A stretch of DNA of 64,000 nucleotides, taken from positions 62,001 through 126,000 of the forward strand of contig JACKEQ010000006.1 of the NCBI GenBank assembly GCA_020632885.1, given 5' to 3'. Source of the DNA: Alphaproteobacteria bacterium. Lineage in GTDB: Bacteria > Myxococcota_A > UBA796 > GCA-2862545. The notes below the pieces were generated by a model that saw nothing but the letters and a program-made list of their open reading frames with translations, ran no database searches and was not told where the DNA came from. Of the stretch, positions 51,536 to 61,119 are shown one piece after another (position 1 is the first letter of the stretch; each line of letters begins with the position of its first letter). The translations under genes were made by a program, and so were the position numbers.

Positions 51536-52959
51536 ACCTCCCGCTGGTCCAGGTCGAGCTCCACAGAGAGCGGGCCCGAGAGCTCCTCCGGGAACTGCAT
51601 CCGCGTGAATCGCCCGGCGATGCAGCTCTCGGCGGCCCCAGCCCCCTCGATCCGGGCGTTCGTGAACCGACCGTCCACGAGCTCCCCGTGGACCTGGATG
51701 GTGAACGGCTTCGGGGCCTCGATCGCCTCCTGAGCCACCAGCCGCTGAACACAGTAGGCGAGCTGGTTCTGGTGCCGGCGGACGACGACGAGCGGGGGCG
51801 CCTCGGGTCCGGCACCCGGGACGGAAGCCCGGGCACTCCATGCAGGCCCCCCGGTGCTCGGCCAGACCGGTCGCGGTAGGCGCCGCGGTGCCCACCGATG
51901 CAGGCCCTGCCCGGCCTCCAGCGAGCTGTAGGCCATCTCCAACCTGGCACGCGCGTTGGCCGGCACACACAGCCGCGACAGGGAGTCGGGGGCGAGCGCG
52001 GCCATGGACACCCTGTCGGTGCACCGCGCCGGAGACGGTGAATCGGGTCCACCGATGAACTGCCCCTGATCGACGCGCGGATGGAGCGCGTGGAGCGACG
52101 CGACGGCGGGGAGGAGGTCCGAGGCTGTGGTGTCTCCACCCAGGTGCACGAGAGCCTGGGTGCAGCGCCACTCGGAGGGGTCGATCGGAGAGACCGTCGG
52201 ATGGGCCGCGGCGACCTCGGTCGCGATGGCATCGTAGAGGTCCTCGCAGGCCCTGAAGACCTCGGAGACCTGACCCGGGAGCGCCTCGAGCGGCAAGGGG
52301 CACGGGTCGCCCTGGATGGGCACGCCACCCGCGAGGATGTGGACACCCGCCGGCACGACGTCGACCACCACCTGCTGCGCGCACCCCACGTCCGACGAGG
52401 CCGACGCCGCGCGCAGTCGACCTCCCATCGCCCCAGCGAACGTGCTGCCACCGAACTGAGCCTGACCGGCCGTATAGAGGGCCTCCCGCAGGAGCTCGAC
52501 GGATGCCGAGGCATCCGGCACGATCAGGACCCGGCCGTGGAACTCGAGGTCGGGATCCCCCGTGCGTTGCGCGAGCGCCTTGCGCGCCTCGGCCTGGGCG
52601 AGGAGGACCTCGTACAGGCCGGTGATGAGCTGGCCCCGCTTCTGGTCCGCCGGGACCTGCCCGTCCACCACGGACGCGACGACCTTCGACGCCACCATGG
52701 CCTCGAGCACCCCCTGGCGTCCGAGCGCGTCGTAGGCGGACGGCGGGACGGAGAGCCACCAGGCGCGCGTGTCGACCTCGATCCGGTCGGCGTACACCAC
52801 GATCCGCGGCCAGTAGCCGACGGGCTCGCCCGCGGGGAGCTCGACGAGATCGATACCCTCCCGGGCCTCGATCGCCGCGGTGGGCCCCCACCAGACGGCC
52901 TCCTCCCGGGCCACCGGGGACAGCGGATCGCAGGCCAGCAGGAGCAAGAGCGCGGACAT
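51529..52959 (-). CDS. Lipoprotein with TolR/ExbD-like and AgmX/PglI-like domains
   Basis: This 476-residue protein begins MSALLLLLACDPL, a very short lipoprotein signal (Cys10). The middle part has an ExbD/TolR periplasmic-like stretch (HGRVLIVPDASASVELLREAL); the C-terminus has the AgmX/PglI-type pattern, HQNQLAYCVQRLVA, FTIQVHGELVDGRFTNARIEG and ESCIAGRFTRMQFP, which is found in myxobacterial envelope proteins. ExbD normally has a TM helix, which is absent here, so this may be a lipidated partner in a Tol/Ton-like or motility complex. It is cotranscribed with the 81-residue protein at 51290. Confidence 0.6.
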   Translation of the reverse strand: MSALLLLLACDPLSPVAREEAVWWGPTAAIEAREGIDLVELPAGEPVGYWPRIVVYADRIEVDTRAWWLSVPPSAYDALGRQGVLEAMVASKVVASVVDGQVPADQKRGQLITGLYEVLLAQAEARKALAQRTGDPDLEFHGRVLIVPDASASVELLREALYTAGQAQFGGSTFAGAMGGRLRAASASSDVGCAQQVVVDVVPAGVHILAGGVPIQGDPCPLPLEALPGQVSEVFRACEDLYDAIATEVAAAHPTVSPIDPSEWRCTQALVHLGGDTTASDLLPAVASLHALHPRVDQGQFIGGPDSPSPARCTDRVSMAALAPDSLSRLCVPANARARLEMAYSSLEAGQGLHRWAPRRLPRPVWPSTGGPAWSARASVPGAGPEAPPLVVVRRHQNQLAYCVQRLVAQEAIEAPKPFTIQVHGELVDGRFTNARIEGAGAAESCIAGRFTRMQFPEELSGPLSVELDLDQREVW

Positions 52960-53010
52960 GCAGCCATGGTACGCGAGGTAGGGTGGACGTGTGCGTGCGC
53001 AGGAGGACCG

Positions 53011-53568
53011 ATGCGACCCTCGCCCCGGAGGCCTGCCCGCGAGGCGCTGGCGACCCTGGTGGGCTTCGTGGTCACCGTGGGAGCCTGCAACCTCCCGGCT
53101 TCCCGCCCTGCAGCACCGCCCGCGGCCACCTGTCCCCCGACCCGGACGATCACCCGGATCGAGCCCTGCGTGTCCTCCGATGGACCCGCGGCGACCCTCG
53201 TGAGCCCACCAGCCGTCGACTCCCACCTCGAGCGCGTCGAGGAGGACGACCTCGCGGCCCTCCTGGAGTGCACCACGCGCCACGGGCTCCCGGTGCGCCT
53301 CGCGTGCGACGAGTGGCCCTGCATGCTCCAGATCGTGTACCCCGACCAGGCGGCCCAGGACGCGCGTACCTGCCGCGACCGGCTGCCGCCCGAGCTGCCG
53401 GGGATCCCCGGGGCCCTCGTCAGCGGAGGGCGCACGACCTACCCGTTCACGTGGTGGCTCGCGCACGTCGATCTGCTCGACCGCTGGCAGGACCAGCTCT
53501 GGCGCGAGCGCCAGGAAGCCCGCAAGCAGCGCCTGAACCAGAGCCCGTTCCTACAGGCCGTCCCGTGA
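53011..53568 (+). CDS. Small lipoprotein, paralogue of the next gene
   Basis: This is a 185-residue protein. The start ATG is preceded by AGGAGGACCG. The signal is MRPSPRRPAREALATLVGFVVTVGAC. Mature motifs include LLECTTRHGLPVRLACDEWPC and TYPFTWWLAHVDLLDRW. It shares the Cys-and-Trp pattern (ACDEWPCMLQ versus DCESWPCLLA) and domain order with the downstream gene, which overlaps it by 4 bases. Function unknown. Confidence 0.6.
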   Translation: MRPSPRRPAREALATLVGFVVTVGACNLPASRPAAPPAATCPPTRTITRIEPCVSSDGPAATLVSPPAVDSHLERVEEDDLAALLECTTRHGLPVRLACDEWPCMLQIVYPDQAAQDARTCRDRLPPELPGIPGALVSGGRTTYPFTWWLAHVDLLDRWQDQLWRERQEARKQRLNQSPFLQAVP

Positions 53569-54089
53569 GGACGCTCGTTGCGCTCGGGTGGGGCGCGCTG
53601 CTCGGTCTCTTCTGTACGACCCTCCCCTCACCCCCATCCACCCCCGATGCCCCGCCCTGCCCGACAGACCGGGTGCTCACCGTGCCGTGTGTCCCCGACG
53701 CCCTCCCGTCGCCCGCGACGGACGCCCGGGAAGAGCTCCCTGCACCCCGGGCGCCCGACGAGCCCGCCGCGAGCGAGGCGGCAGAGCGGATCGAGGCCTG
53801 CCTGGACGACGGAGCGCCGGTCTGGGTGGACTGCGAGAGCTGGCCCTGCCTGCTGGCCGGGGCCTCTCCCCAGGGCGACGGGCCCACGGCCGGCACCTGC
53901 GCCACCGAGGCCATCGGCCGTCGCGGGCGCCTCTGGAGGACGGTCCACGACCCCGACGGCCATCCCTGGACGGTGTGGTCGCAGATGGTCGAGCCGGACA
54001 CCACGACCGCCACGCTCGCGCGACGGCAGCGACTCGTCTCGACCCTCGAGGAGCACGTGCGGTTCGGCCTGGCCCTCAGCGGGCCGTGA
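53565..54089 (+). CDS. Small secreted protein, tandem paralogue of the preceding gene
   Basis: This protein of about 174 residues starts at a GTG that overlaps the previous stop codon (GTGA). The signal is LRTLVALGWGALLGLFC. EACLDDGAPVWVDCESWPCLLAG and PDGHPWTVWSQMV align with the preceding protein over their C-terminal halves, while the proline-rich N-terminal parts differ. This is a recent tandem duplication within one mRNA. It faces the convergent sufB stop codon at a distance of three bases. Function unknown. Confidence 0.58.
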   Translation: MRTLVALGWGALLGLFCTTLPSPPSTPDAPPCPTDRVLTVPCVPDALPSPATDAREELPAPRAPDEPAASEAAERIEACLDDGAPVWVDCESWPCLLAGASPQGDGPTAGTCATEAIGRRGRLWRTVHDPDGHPWTVWSQMVEPDTTTATLARRQRLVSTLEEHVRFGLALSGP

Positions 54090-54092
54090 TGG

Positions 54093-55525
<1,433 letters not shown>

Positions 55526-55529
<4 letters not shown>

Positions 55530-55978
55530 GCGGTCTCCCGTGCGCCGGGCACCCGGCCCGACCGCAGATCCTCGAGGGACATGCTCTTCAGGCCCCCCTC
55601 GAGCACGTTGCCCACGTGCGTCCACAACGCCCGCAGGTTGCACCCGGGCCCCGCGTGCACGCACGCGTCGAGGTGACCCGCGTAGGCCTCGCAGAACCCC
55701 TGCCCCACCAGGGGCGGATCGAGGGCCACCAGGGCGTCCCACAGCGAGATCTCGCTCGGCTGCCGCGCCAGCAGGTAGCCGCCGTTGGCGCCGCGCACGC
55801 TATCGAGGATGCCCGCGCGCCGGAGCAGCCGGAGCATCTTCGCGGCATGCTCGTAGCCCACGCCCTCCGCGGCCGCGATCTTCTCGATGGTGACGGGCTC
55901 ACCTGTGCCGTCGCCCTCGAGCCTGACGATCGCGAGGAGACAGCGCAACCCGTACTCTTCCTGTGTGGAGAGGCGCAT
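55526..55978 (-). CDS. Rrf2-family [Fe-S] transcription regulator of SUF genes
   Basis: This 150-residue protein opens MRLSTQEEYGLRCLLAI, the Rrf2 winged-helix start, with the recognition region HAAKMLRLLRRAGILDSVRGANGGYLLAR. Three cysteines at 96, 106 and 113 (GFCEAY, LDACVH, GPGCNL) are in the region that ligates a [2Fe-2S] cluster in IscR/NsrR-type Rrf2 proteins; spacing is C-X9-C-X6-C. It sits first in rrf2-sufB, behind the conserved operator copy at 55987-56019, and probably autoregulates both SUF units in response to cluster status. Confidence 0.9.
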
Positions 55979-55986
55979 GGCCTCCA

Positions 55987-56019
55987 GCTAACGAAACCGT
56001 ACGCACCCATCCAGATGGG
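55987..56019 (-). promoter_or_regulatory. Shared SUF operator/promoter element upstream of rrf2-sufB
   Basis: The blocks GCTAAC, AAACCG, ACG and CCCATCCAGAT are present with the same spacing as at the sufC copy; the differing bases are single changes. Here the last block reads CCCATC-CA-GATGGG, a perfect inverted repeat with 6-bp arms. It starts eight bases before the rrf2 ATG and also lies in the divergent region of the STAS-like gene at 56051, so it might influence both directions. Confidence 0.72.
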
Positions 56020-56050
56020 CGGCTGAGGTAACGTGCCGCCGAGGACCCGC

Positions 56051-58003
56051 ATGCCGCCGGCGACCGACGTTCCAGAGACCGAGCCGCTCGAACGCCCCGC
56101 TGGATCGGGCAAGCGCGTCGTGCTGCAGAAGGAGCCACCGCGCAGCGACCTCCAGGTCGACGTCCGGCGCGCCGGCGACCACACCATCGTCACGCTGGCC
56201 GGCCGAATCGCGGAGGGCTTCAAGGGCGAGGAGCTCGGGCGGCGGCTGGTGGGCAACATCATCCTTGAGACCCGCCAGGTCGACCGCGTCACCTCCTACG
56301 GGGTGCGCGCCTGGCTCGCCATGCTCGACGCGATGGACACCGACAACCTGTACTTCGCGCGGTGCTCCGAGGCCGTGCTGAGCCAGATGGCCATGATCCG
56401 GGCCTTCGCCGGGAACGGCTCGATCACGAGCTTCTTCGCCCCGTACCTGTGCGAGGGCTGCGGGAACGCCTTCCAGGTCCTCTACGACGCCATCGAAGAC
56501 GCCCCGGCCATCGCGGAGAGCCGTCCGGTGGACGTGCAGTGCCCGCGGTGCCGCACGGTCTGCACCCTCGACGACGACCCGGCTTCCTTCTTCCGCATCG
56601 GGCCCCTGGTGGAGGCACCGTCCGAGGAGCTCAAGCAGGCGCTGGGCAAGCTCCCGCCGCTCGGCGTGGACGCCGACCCCATCGAGAAGTCCGTCCGCGA
56701 CAACCTCACGGTGGTGAAGTTCAACACCCGGCTCGACGCCAGCGTGCGCCTGCGGCGCGTGTTCGACGGCCTGGAGGGTCGCGCGCGCTTCGACATGGGC
56801 GGGGTGCCCGAGGTCACCGAGCGGGGTGCCACGACGTTCCTGCGAGCCCTCGACGCCCTCGACCCGGAGGTCCGTCGGGTGGAGATCGTCGGCTGTCCCG
56901 AGGCCCTGGCGGTGGCCCTCGTCGGGCGCCCGCCGGACGACCGCGTCCGGGTCATGTCGGTCGTCGTGCGGGCCACCTGCGCGAGCCCTCCCGGCCAGCG
57001 GGACGTGCACGTCGACATCGTCGAGCACGGCGAGGCCCTCGCGAGCGGGAAGCCGCCCGAGGTGCGCTGCGACTGGTGCGACGACGCGCTGTCCTTCCGC
57101 TCCCAGCGCACGATGCTCGCCACCCTCGCCCAACGCCTCGGCTTCGGTGAGGTCGCTCCGGAGCCGGAGCCCGAGCCCGAGCCGTCCCCGCGGGGCCAGC
57201 GGCTGTCGATCGGCCTCTGGATCACGAGCATGCTCGCCACCGGGTCCGCCGTGTTCGCGGGTCTGGTCGGGATGGTGCTCCTCGCGGCCCTCTGGTTCCT
57301 GGCCCCCACACCCGGGCCCCCTCCGAACGCCTGGATCGCGGGCCGCACGCCTCCACCGCGCTGGACCGAGACCCAGTGGGCTGAGGACACCACCGGGGTC
57401 CACGTCGTGGCGGGCGCAGACGCCGCCGACCTCGAGGCCGCGCTGGAGACCGCGAGGCGCAAGGCCCTGTTCCAGCTCGTGGAGCACCTCCGGGACGCCC
57501 TGCGGGACCGGGCCATCCACCCGCTGATCCCCGCACCGCCGTACCGCGACGACCCCGCGTGGCGCGCGGCCGTCGTGGACGACTACCTGGCTGCCGTCGC
57601 GCCGTTCGGGCTGCCCGAGCGCGCCGAGGTCGCAGTCCGCGAGGGTGGGCCCGAGACCCGCATCTTCGTGCGGTACGACCTCGCTCCGGAGGCGTGGGCT
57701 CGCGTGGTCGAGCACTACGGCACCGTCTACACGTTCCGCGGGATGGACCTCTCGCCCCGGTTCCCGCTGCAGCCCGAACAGCCCGAGAGCGACGTGCTCG
57801 TGGTCGCCACACGCACGTGGCTCGCGGAGCCGAAGGCCGGGGATCGGCTGCTGGCCACCGGTGACGCCCGCACCCTGGATCTCCAGGTCGCACGCCAGGA
57901 GCTGGAGTCCCAGTGGGACGCGCTCCCCGCGGGTGAGACCCTGTCCCTCACCTTTCACGACGGCGTCACGGAGAAAAGGGTACCCTTGCGGAAGAACCCA
58001 TGA
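56051..58003 (+). CDS. Tandem STAS-like, zinc-ribbon membrane protein (kinase partner)
   Basis: This is a 650-residue protein. Residues of about 35-130 form a STAS-like domain: the hinge motif VDRVTSYGVRAWLAML with Thr81-Ser82, then FARCSEAVLSQM. A four-Cys zinc ribbon (CEGCGN, CPRCRTVC) follows. A second STAS-like domain (about 215-330) has the same hinge with Glu257 in place of serine (PEVTERGATTFL), then a second cysteine pair (CDWCDD). After an EPEPEPEP linker come one transmembrane helix (about 395-420) and an extracytoplasmic domain of unknown family. The ATG overlaps no gene, but the stop overlaps the kinase start (ATGA). Confidence 0.7.
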   Translation: MPPATDVPETEPLERPAGSGKRVVLQKEPPRSDLQVDVRRAGDHTIVTLAGRIAEGFKGEELGRRLVGNIILETRQVDRVTSYGVRAWLAMLDAMDTDNLYFARCSEAVLSQMAMIRAFAGNGSITSFFAPYLCEGCGNAFQVLYDAIEDAPAIAESRPVDVQCPRCRTVCTLDDDPASFFRIGPLVEAPSEELKQALGKLPPLGVDADPIEKSVRDNLTVVKFNTRLDASVRLRRVFDGLEGRARFDMGGVPEVTERGATTFLRALDALDPEVRRVEIVGCPEALAVALVGRPPDDRVRVMSVVVRATCASPPGQRDVHVDIVEHGEALASGKPPEVRCDWCDDALSFRSQRTMLATLAQRLGFGEVAPEPEPEPEPSPRGQRLSIGLWITSMLATGSAVFAGLVGMVLLAALWFLAPTPGPPPNAWIAGRTPPPRWTETQWAEDTTGVHVVAGADAADLEAALETARRKALFQLVEHLRDALRDRAIHPLIPAPPYRDDPAWRAAVVDDYLAAVAPFGLPERAEVAVREGGPETRIFVRYDLAPEAWARVVEHYGTVYTFRGMDLSPRFPLQPEQPESDVLVVATRTWLAEPKAGDRLLATGDARTLDLQVARQELESQWDALPAGETLSLTFHDGVTEKRVPLRKNP

Positions 58004-60066
58004 CGTCGCCCTCGTCCATCACCGAGCTCCGCCCCCTGGCCCGGGGAGGCATGGCGGAGCTGCACGTCGGTCGCATGACGGGGCTCGCGGGCGTCGAGAA
58101 GCTCGTGGTGGTGAAGCGCATCCTGCCCACGCTCGCCCACCGCACGGACTTCGTGGACATGTTCGTGAGCGAGGCCCGCGTGGCCATGCTCCTGCAGCAC
58201 CCGAACATCGTGCAGACCTACGATGTGGGTGAGGACGAGGAGGGCTTCTACCTCGTCATGGAGTACCTGGAGGGCGCGGACCTCCGGCGGGTGCTCTCGC
58301 AGCTCCAGCACGACCGTCGCAGCATCCCGAAGGAGCTCGCGATCCAGGTGATGATCGGCGTCCTGGCGGGCCTGCACTACGCCCACACCAAGTCGGACGC
58401 CGACGGGAAGCCGCTCGGGGTCGTGCACCGCGACGTGAGCCCCCACAACACCTTCGTGACCTGGGACGGGAGCGTGAAGCTCCTGGACTTCGGGGTGGCC
58501 CTCGCCAGCACGAACCTCGCGGAGGAGGACGAGGACCTCGTCCAGGGCAAGCTCCGCTACATGTCGCCGGAGCAGTGCCTGAACGCGCCCGTGGACCCCC
58601 GCTCGGACGTCTATGCCGCAGGCGTGATGCTCTACGAGCTGCTCACGGGGCGGCGGGCCCACCTCGGCGACGACCGCACGCAGATCCAGGCCGCCATCCT
58701 CGATCAGCCCGTGCCGCCGCCATCGGCCCACGGCATCATCCTGGACGACGACCTGCTGCGCATCGTCATGCGGCCCCTCGAGAAGAAGCGTGCAGCCCGC
58801 TTCCAGAGCGCCCGCGACTTCCAGGAGGCCCTGGAGGACTACTGCCAGGCCCAGGGCATCTTCCTCTCGCCCATCCGGCTCGGCGAGTGGCTGCGCGACC
58901 TGCTGCCCACCCCGCAGGGGCCCACGCCCAACCGCACGGCGAGCATCACCCGCGCGCCCCGTCCCGGTGCGTCCTTCCGGTCCACGCCCCACGCCGAGCT
59001 GCGGTCCCTCGGGGGCTTCACGGTGGTCCACTTCCGCGGGCGCCTGAACGAGGCCTTCGATGGCCGCACCGTGGGCGAGCAGATCGACGGCCCGACGATC
59101 TTCGACCTGGAAGGCATCGAGCGCATCACGTCCTTCGGCATCCGCTCCTGGCTCGAGATGATGCGGGTCAGCCGCGCCCGCCCGCTGTACCTGGCCCGGG
59201 TGCCCCAGGCCTTCGTGAACCAGGTGAGCATGGTGCGCGGCCTGCTCGGGAAGGCCTCGGTGTGCTCGTTCTACGCACCCTTCCTGTGCCCGGACGACCA
59301 CACGGAGATCCGCGCGCTGCTGGCCGGCGAGGATGCCCGCCGCATGCTCGCCCTCGGCGACGTGCCCCACGTGCCCTGCCCGCTCGGCACGGCCCACCGG
59401 CCCACGCTGGACGAGGACCTCGAGCTCTACGACGTCCTCTCGGACGCCTTCGTCGCCGAGCCGCCCGCGCAGGTGCTCGCCGTGATCGAGGCCCTCGACG
59501 CCGACCGCGACCAGCCGCCCATCGAGAAGATCCTCGACGACCACCGCACCACCATCCACATCCGCCGCTCCCTCGACGAGAGCCTGCGCTGGAAGCGCCT
59601 GCTGGACGGCCTCGAGGGCGAGGTCGCCTTCGACCTCACCGAGGTCACCCGCACCACCGACGAGGGCGTGGAGGGGCTCGCGAGCGCGCTGGCCTCGGTG
59701 GCCCCGGACCTCTCGCGCGTCACGGTGCGGGCCGCTCCCCGCGCCGTCTGGGACGCGCTGGCCACCCTGCCCGTGCTCGAGGGCCGCCTGGAGCTCGCCT
59801 CCCTCGTCATCCCGGTGAGCTGCCCGTCCCCCGCCTGCGAGGAGCACGGCCTGGTCCGCCAGGTGGAGGTCATGGCCCCCCCGTCGCCCGCCGAGCCCTT
59901 CCAGCTCGACGCGTGTCGCACGTGCCTGGGCTCGCTGGCCCCCCACGGCGACGCTCTGGTGGACGTGCCGGGCTTCACGCCGCCGCCCGCGCCGCCAGCC
60001 CGCAAGCGCGAGGTCGCCCAGCGGCGGGGCTGTCTGGCCGCCCTGTTCGGAGCGCTGTTCGGCTGA
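58000..60066 (+). CDS. Ser/Thr protein kinase with C-terminal tandem STAS-like module
   Basis: This is a 688-residue protein. The Hanks-type kinase has the Gly loop LARGGMAELHVGRM, VVVKRIL, HRDVSPHNTFV (His143, Asp145, Asn150), DFGVA (Asp163) and GKLRYMSPEQC, all intact. After a Pro-rich spacer, residues of about 330-435 form a STAS-like domain with IERITSFGIRSWLEMM (Thr377-Ser378) and LYLARVPQAFVNQVSM. A second copy (about 520-610) has TTDEGVEGL, with Asp554 at the serine position. The two copies align throughout with those of the protein upstream, except that the zinc cysteines are reduced to isolated positions. No TM helix is seen. Confidence 0.85.
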   Translation: MTSPSSITELRPLARGGMAELHVGRMTGLAGVEKLVVVKRILPTLAHRTDFVDMFVSEARVAMLLQHPNIVQTYDVGEDEEGFYLVMEYLEGADLRRVLSQLQHDRRSIPKELAIQVMIGVLAGLHYAHTKSDADGKPLGVVHRDVSPHNTFVTWDGSVKLLDFGVALASTNLAEEDEDLVQGKLRYMSPEQCLNAPVDPRSDVYAAGVMLYELLTGRRAHLGDDRTQIQAAILDQPVPPPSAHGIILDDDLLRIVMRPLEKKRAARFQSARDFQEALEDYCQAQGIFLSPIRLGEWLRDLLPTPQGPTPNRTASITRAPRPGASFRSTPHAELRSLGGFTVVHFRGRLNEAFDGRTVGEQIDGPTIFDLEGIERITSFGIRSWLEMMRVSRARPLYLARVPQAFVNQVSMVRGLLGKASVCSFYAPFLCPDDHTEIRALLAGEDARRMLALGDVPHVPCPLGTAHRPTLDEDLELYDVLSDAFVAEPPAQVLAVIEALDADRDQPPIEKILDDHRTTIHIRRSLDESLRWKRLLDGLEGEVAFDLTEVTRTTDEGVEGLASALASVAPDLSRVTVRAAPRAVWDALATLPVLEGRLELASLVIPVSCPSPACEEHGLVRQVEVMAPPSPAEPFQLDACRTCLGSLAPHGDALVDVPGFTPPPAPPARKREVAQRRGCLAALFGALFG

Positions 60067-60067
60067 G

Positions 60068-60817
60068 TCAGTCGGCGATCAGGACCCCCCAGGTCGCCGT
60101 GCCCAGCCCGAGCGCCAACCCCGCGGCCCCGATCGTCGTCAGGGTGCGATCGCCCTTCCGCCCCGCCACCAGCGCCACGGTGGAGCCCGCCAGGAGCACC
60201 GCGCCCGCGACCATCAGCGGGGTCTTCTCCTTCGGGCGGTGGGGGATGCGCACGGGTCCGAACCCGGTCTGGGTGACCGTCCGTCGCTGCTTGCGCGCCG
60301 GCTTCTTCGTCTCCGGCCAGGGCGGTCCTGCCGTGGCCTCGGGCGGCAGCACGGAACCGAGTCGGGTGTCGTAGTGGTCGGGTGCGGTGGCCAGCTGGAT
60401 GACGTGGAGCCCCGGCCCCACCGGCACGTGGGTCTTCCGACCGTCCACCACCCACCCCACGGTGAGCGTGACCGTGGTCACCGGGTCCGTCGCGACGGCG
60501 GCGAAGGCCTCGACGAGCTGCGGGGCTTCGTCCCGTCCGTATCGGTAGGCGGGATCGAGGTCGCGGGCCGTGCGCCACCAGGCCTCCCGTTCCTCCGGGA
60601 GACCCGCGCCGATGGCTCGCATCACGCGCGGCAGCACCACGCGCGGGAAGGCGTCCACCTGGCACAGCACGGTCTCGCGCAGCACCCTGGCCTCCGGGAG
60701 CGGCGTGGGATCGCCGCGCCGCACGGCCGCCTCGGTGGCGATCAGGCCCTCGAGGAGGGCGTCCACGTTGGACAGACCCTCGCAGGCCGGCGCGGTACCG
60801 AGGATGAACGCGAGCAT
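60068..60817 (-). CDS. Envelope protein with PEGA-like domain and two C-terminal TM segments
   Basis: This 249-residue protein begins MLAFILGTAPAC, a possible lipobox or secretion signal. The mature part has a helical region (FPRVVLPRVMRAIGAGLPEEREAWWRTARDLDP), a PEGA-like surface repeat (TVTLTVGWVVDGRKTHVPVGPGLHVIQLATAPD), a basic linker (KKPARKQRRTV) and two hydrophobic helices (PLMVAGAVLLAGSTVALVAG, TIGAAGLALGLGTATWGVLI). The same order ends the protein at the left edge (2-454). It is convergent with the kinase gene. Function unknown. Confidence 0.65.
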   Translation of the reverse strand: MLAFILGTAPACEGLSNVDALLEGLIATEAAVRRGDPTPLPEARVLRETVLCQVDAFPRVVLPRVMRAIGAGLPEEREAWWRTARDLDPAYRYGRDEAPQLVEAFAAVATDPVTTVTLTVGWVVDGRKTHVPVGPGLHVIQLATAPDHYDTRLGSVLPPEATAGPPWPETKKPARKQRRTVTQTGFGPVRIPHRPKEKTPLMVAGAVLLAGSTVALVAGRKGDRTLTTIGAAGLALGLGTATWGVLIAD

Positions 60818-60891
60818 GCGGCCTCCGCGGTCAGCATACCGGACGCCAGGGGCCGTCGGGTCGGTTAGTGGGCCCGTCTGCAGGGGACCGG

Positions 60892-61119
60892 ATGACGTTC
60901 TGGATGCTGGCCGTCGGGTGCTCGCTCCTCGAGCTGCCCCCGACCCCGAACTGCGCCGACCGCGGGATCTACTGGCCGGACGAGGACGGCGACGGCGTGG
61001 GGGAGCCCGGCACCGCCTACGTCGGCTGCGAGCCGCCGGAGGGCTGGGTCACGGTCGTCGACACCGACGTGGACGACACCGGAGCGGACGACCTGCTCCG
61101 CCCGGGGGTCCCGCGATGA
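60892..61119 (+). CDS. Mini lipoprotein with MopE-like putative metal-binding motif
   Basis: This 75-residue protein begins MTFWMLAVGC (lipobox AVGC, Cys10). The mature peptide is built around IYWPDEDGDGVGEPGTAYVGC and VVDTDVDDTGADD, which match the putative metal-binding motif found in MopE-type and other surface proteins: an aromatic, a DxDGDGxG calcium-type loop, a Cys and a trailing Asp cluster. Here the motif stands alone without a large host protein. Its stop overlaps the plsB start (ATGA), so the two are made from one mRNA. Function unknown. Confidence 0.6.
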   Translation: MTFWMLAVGCSLLELPPTPNCADRGIYWPDEDGDGVGEPGTAYVGCEPPEGWVTVVDTDVDDTGADDLLRPGVPR

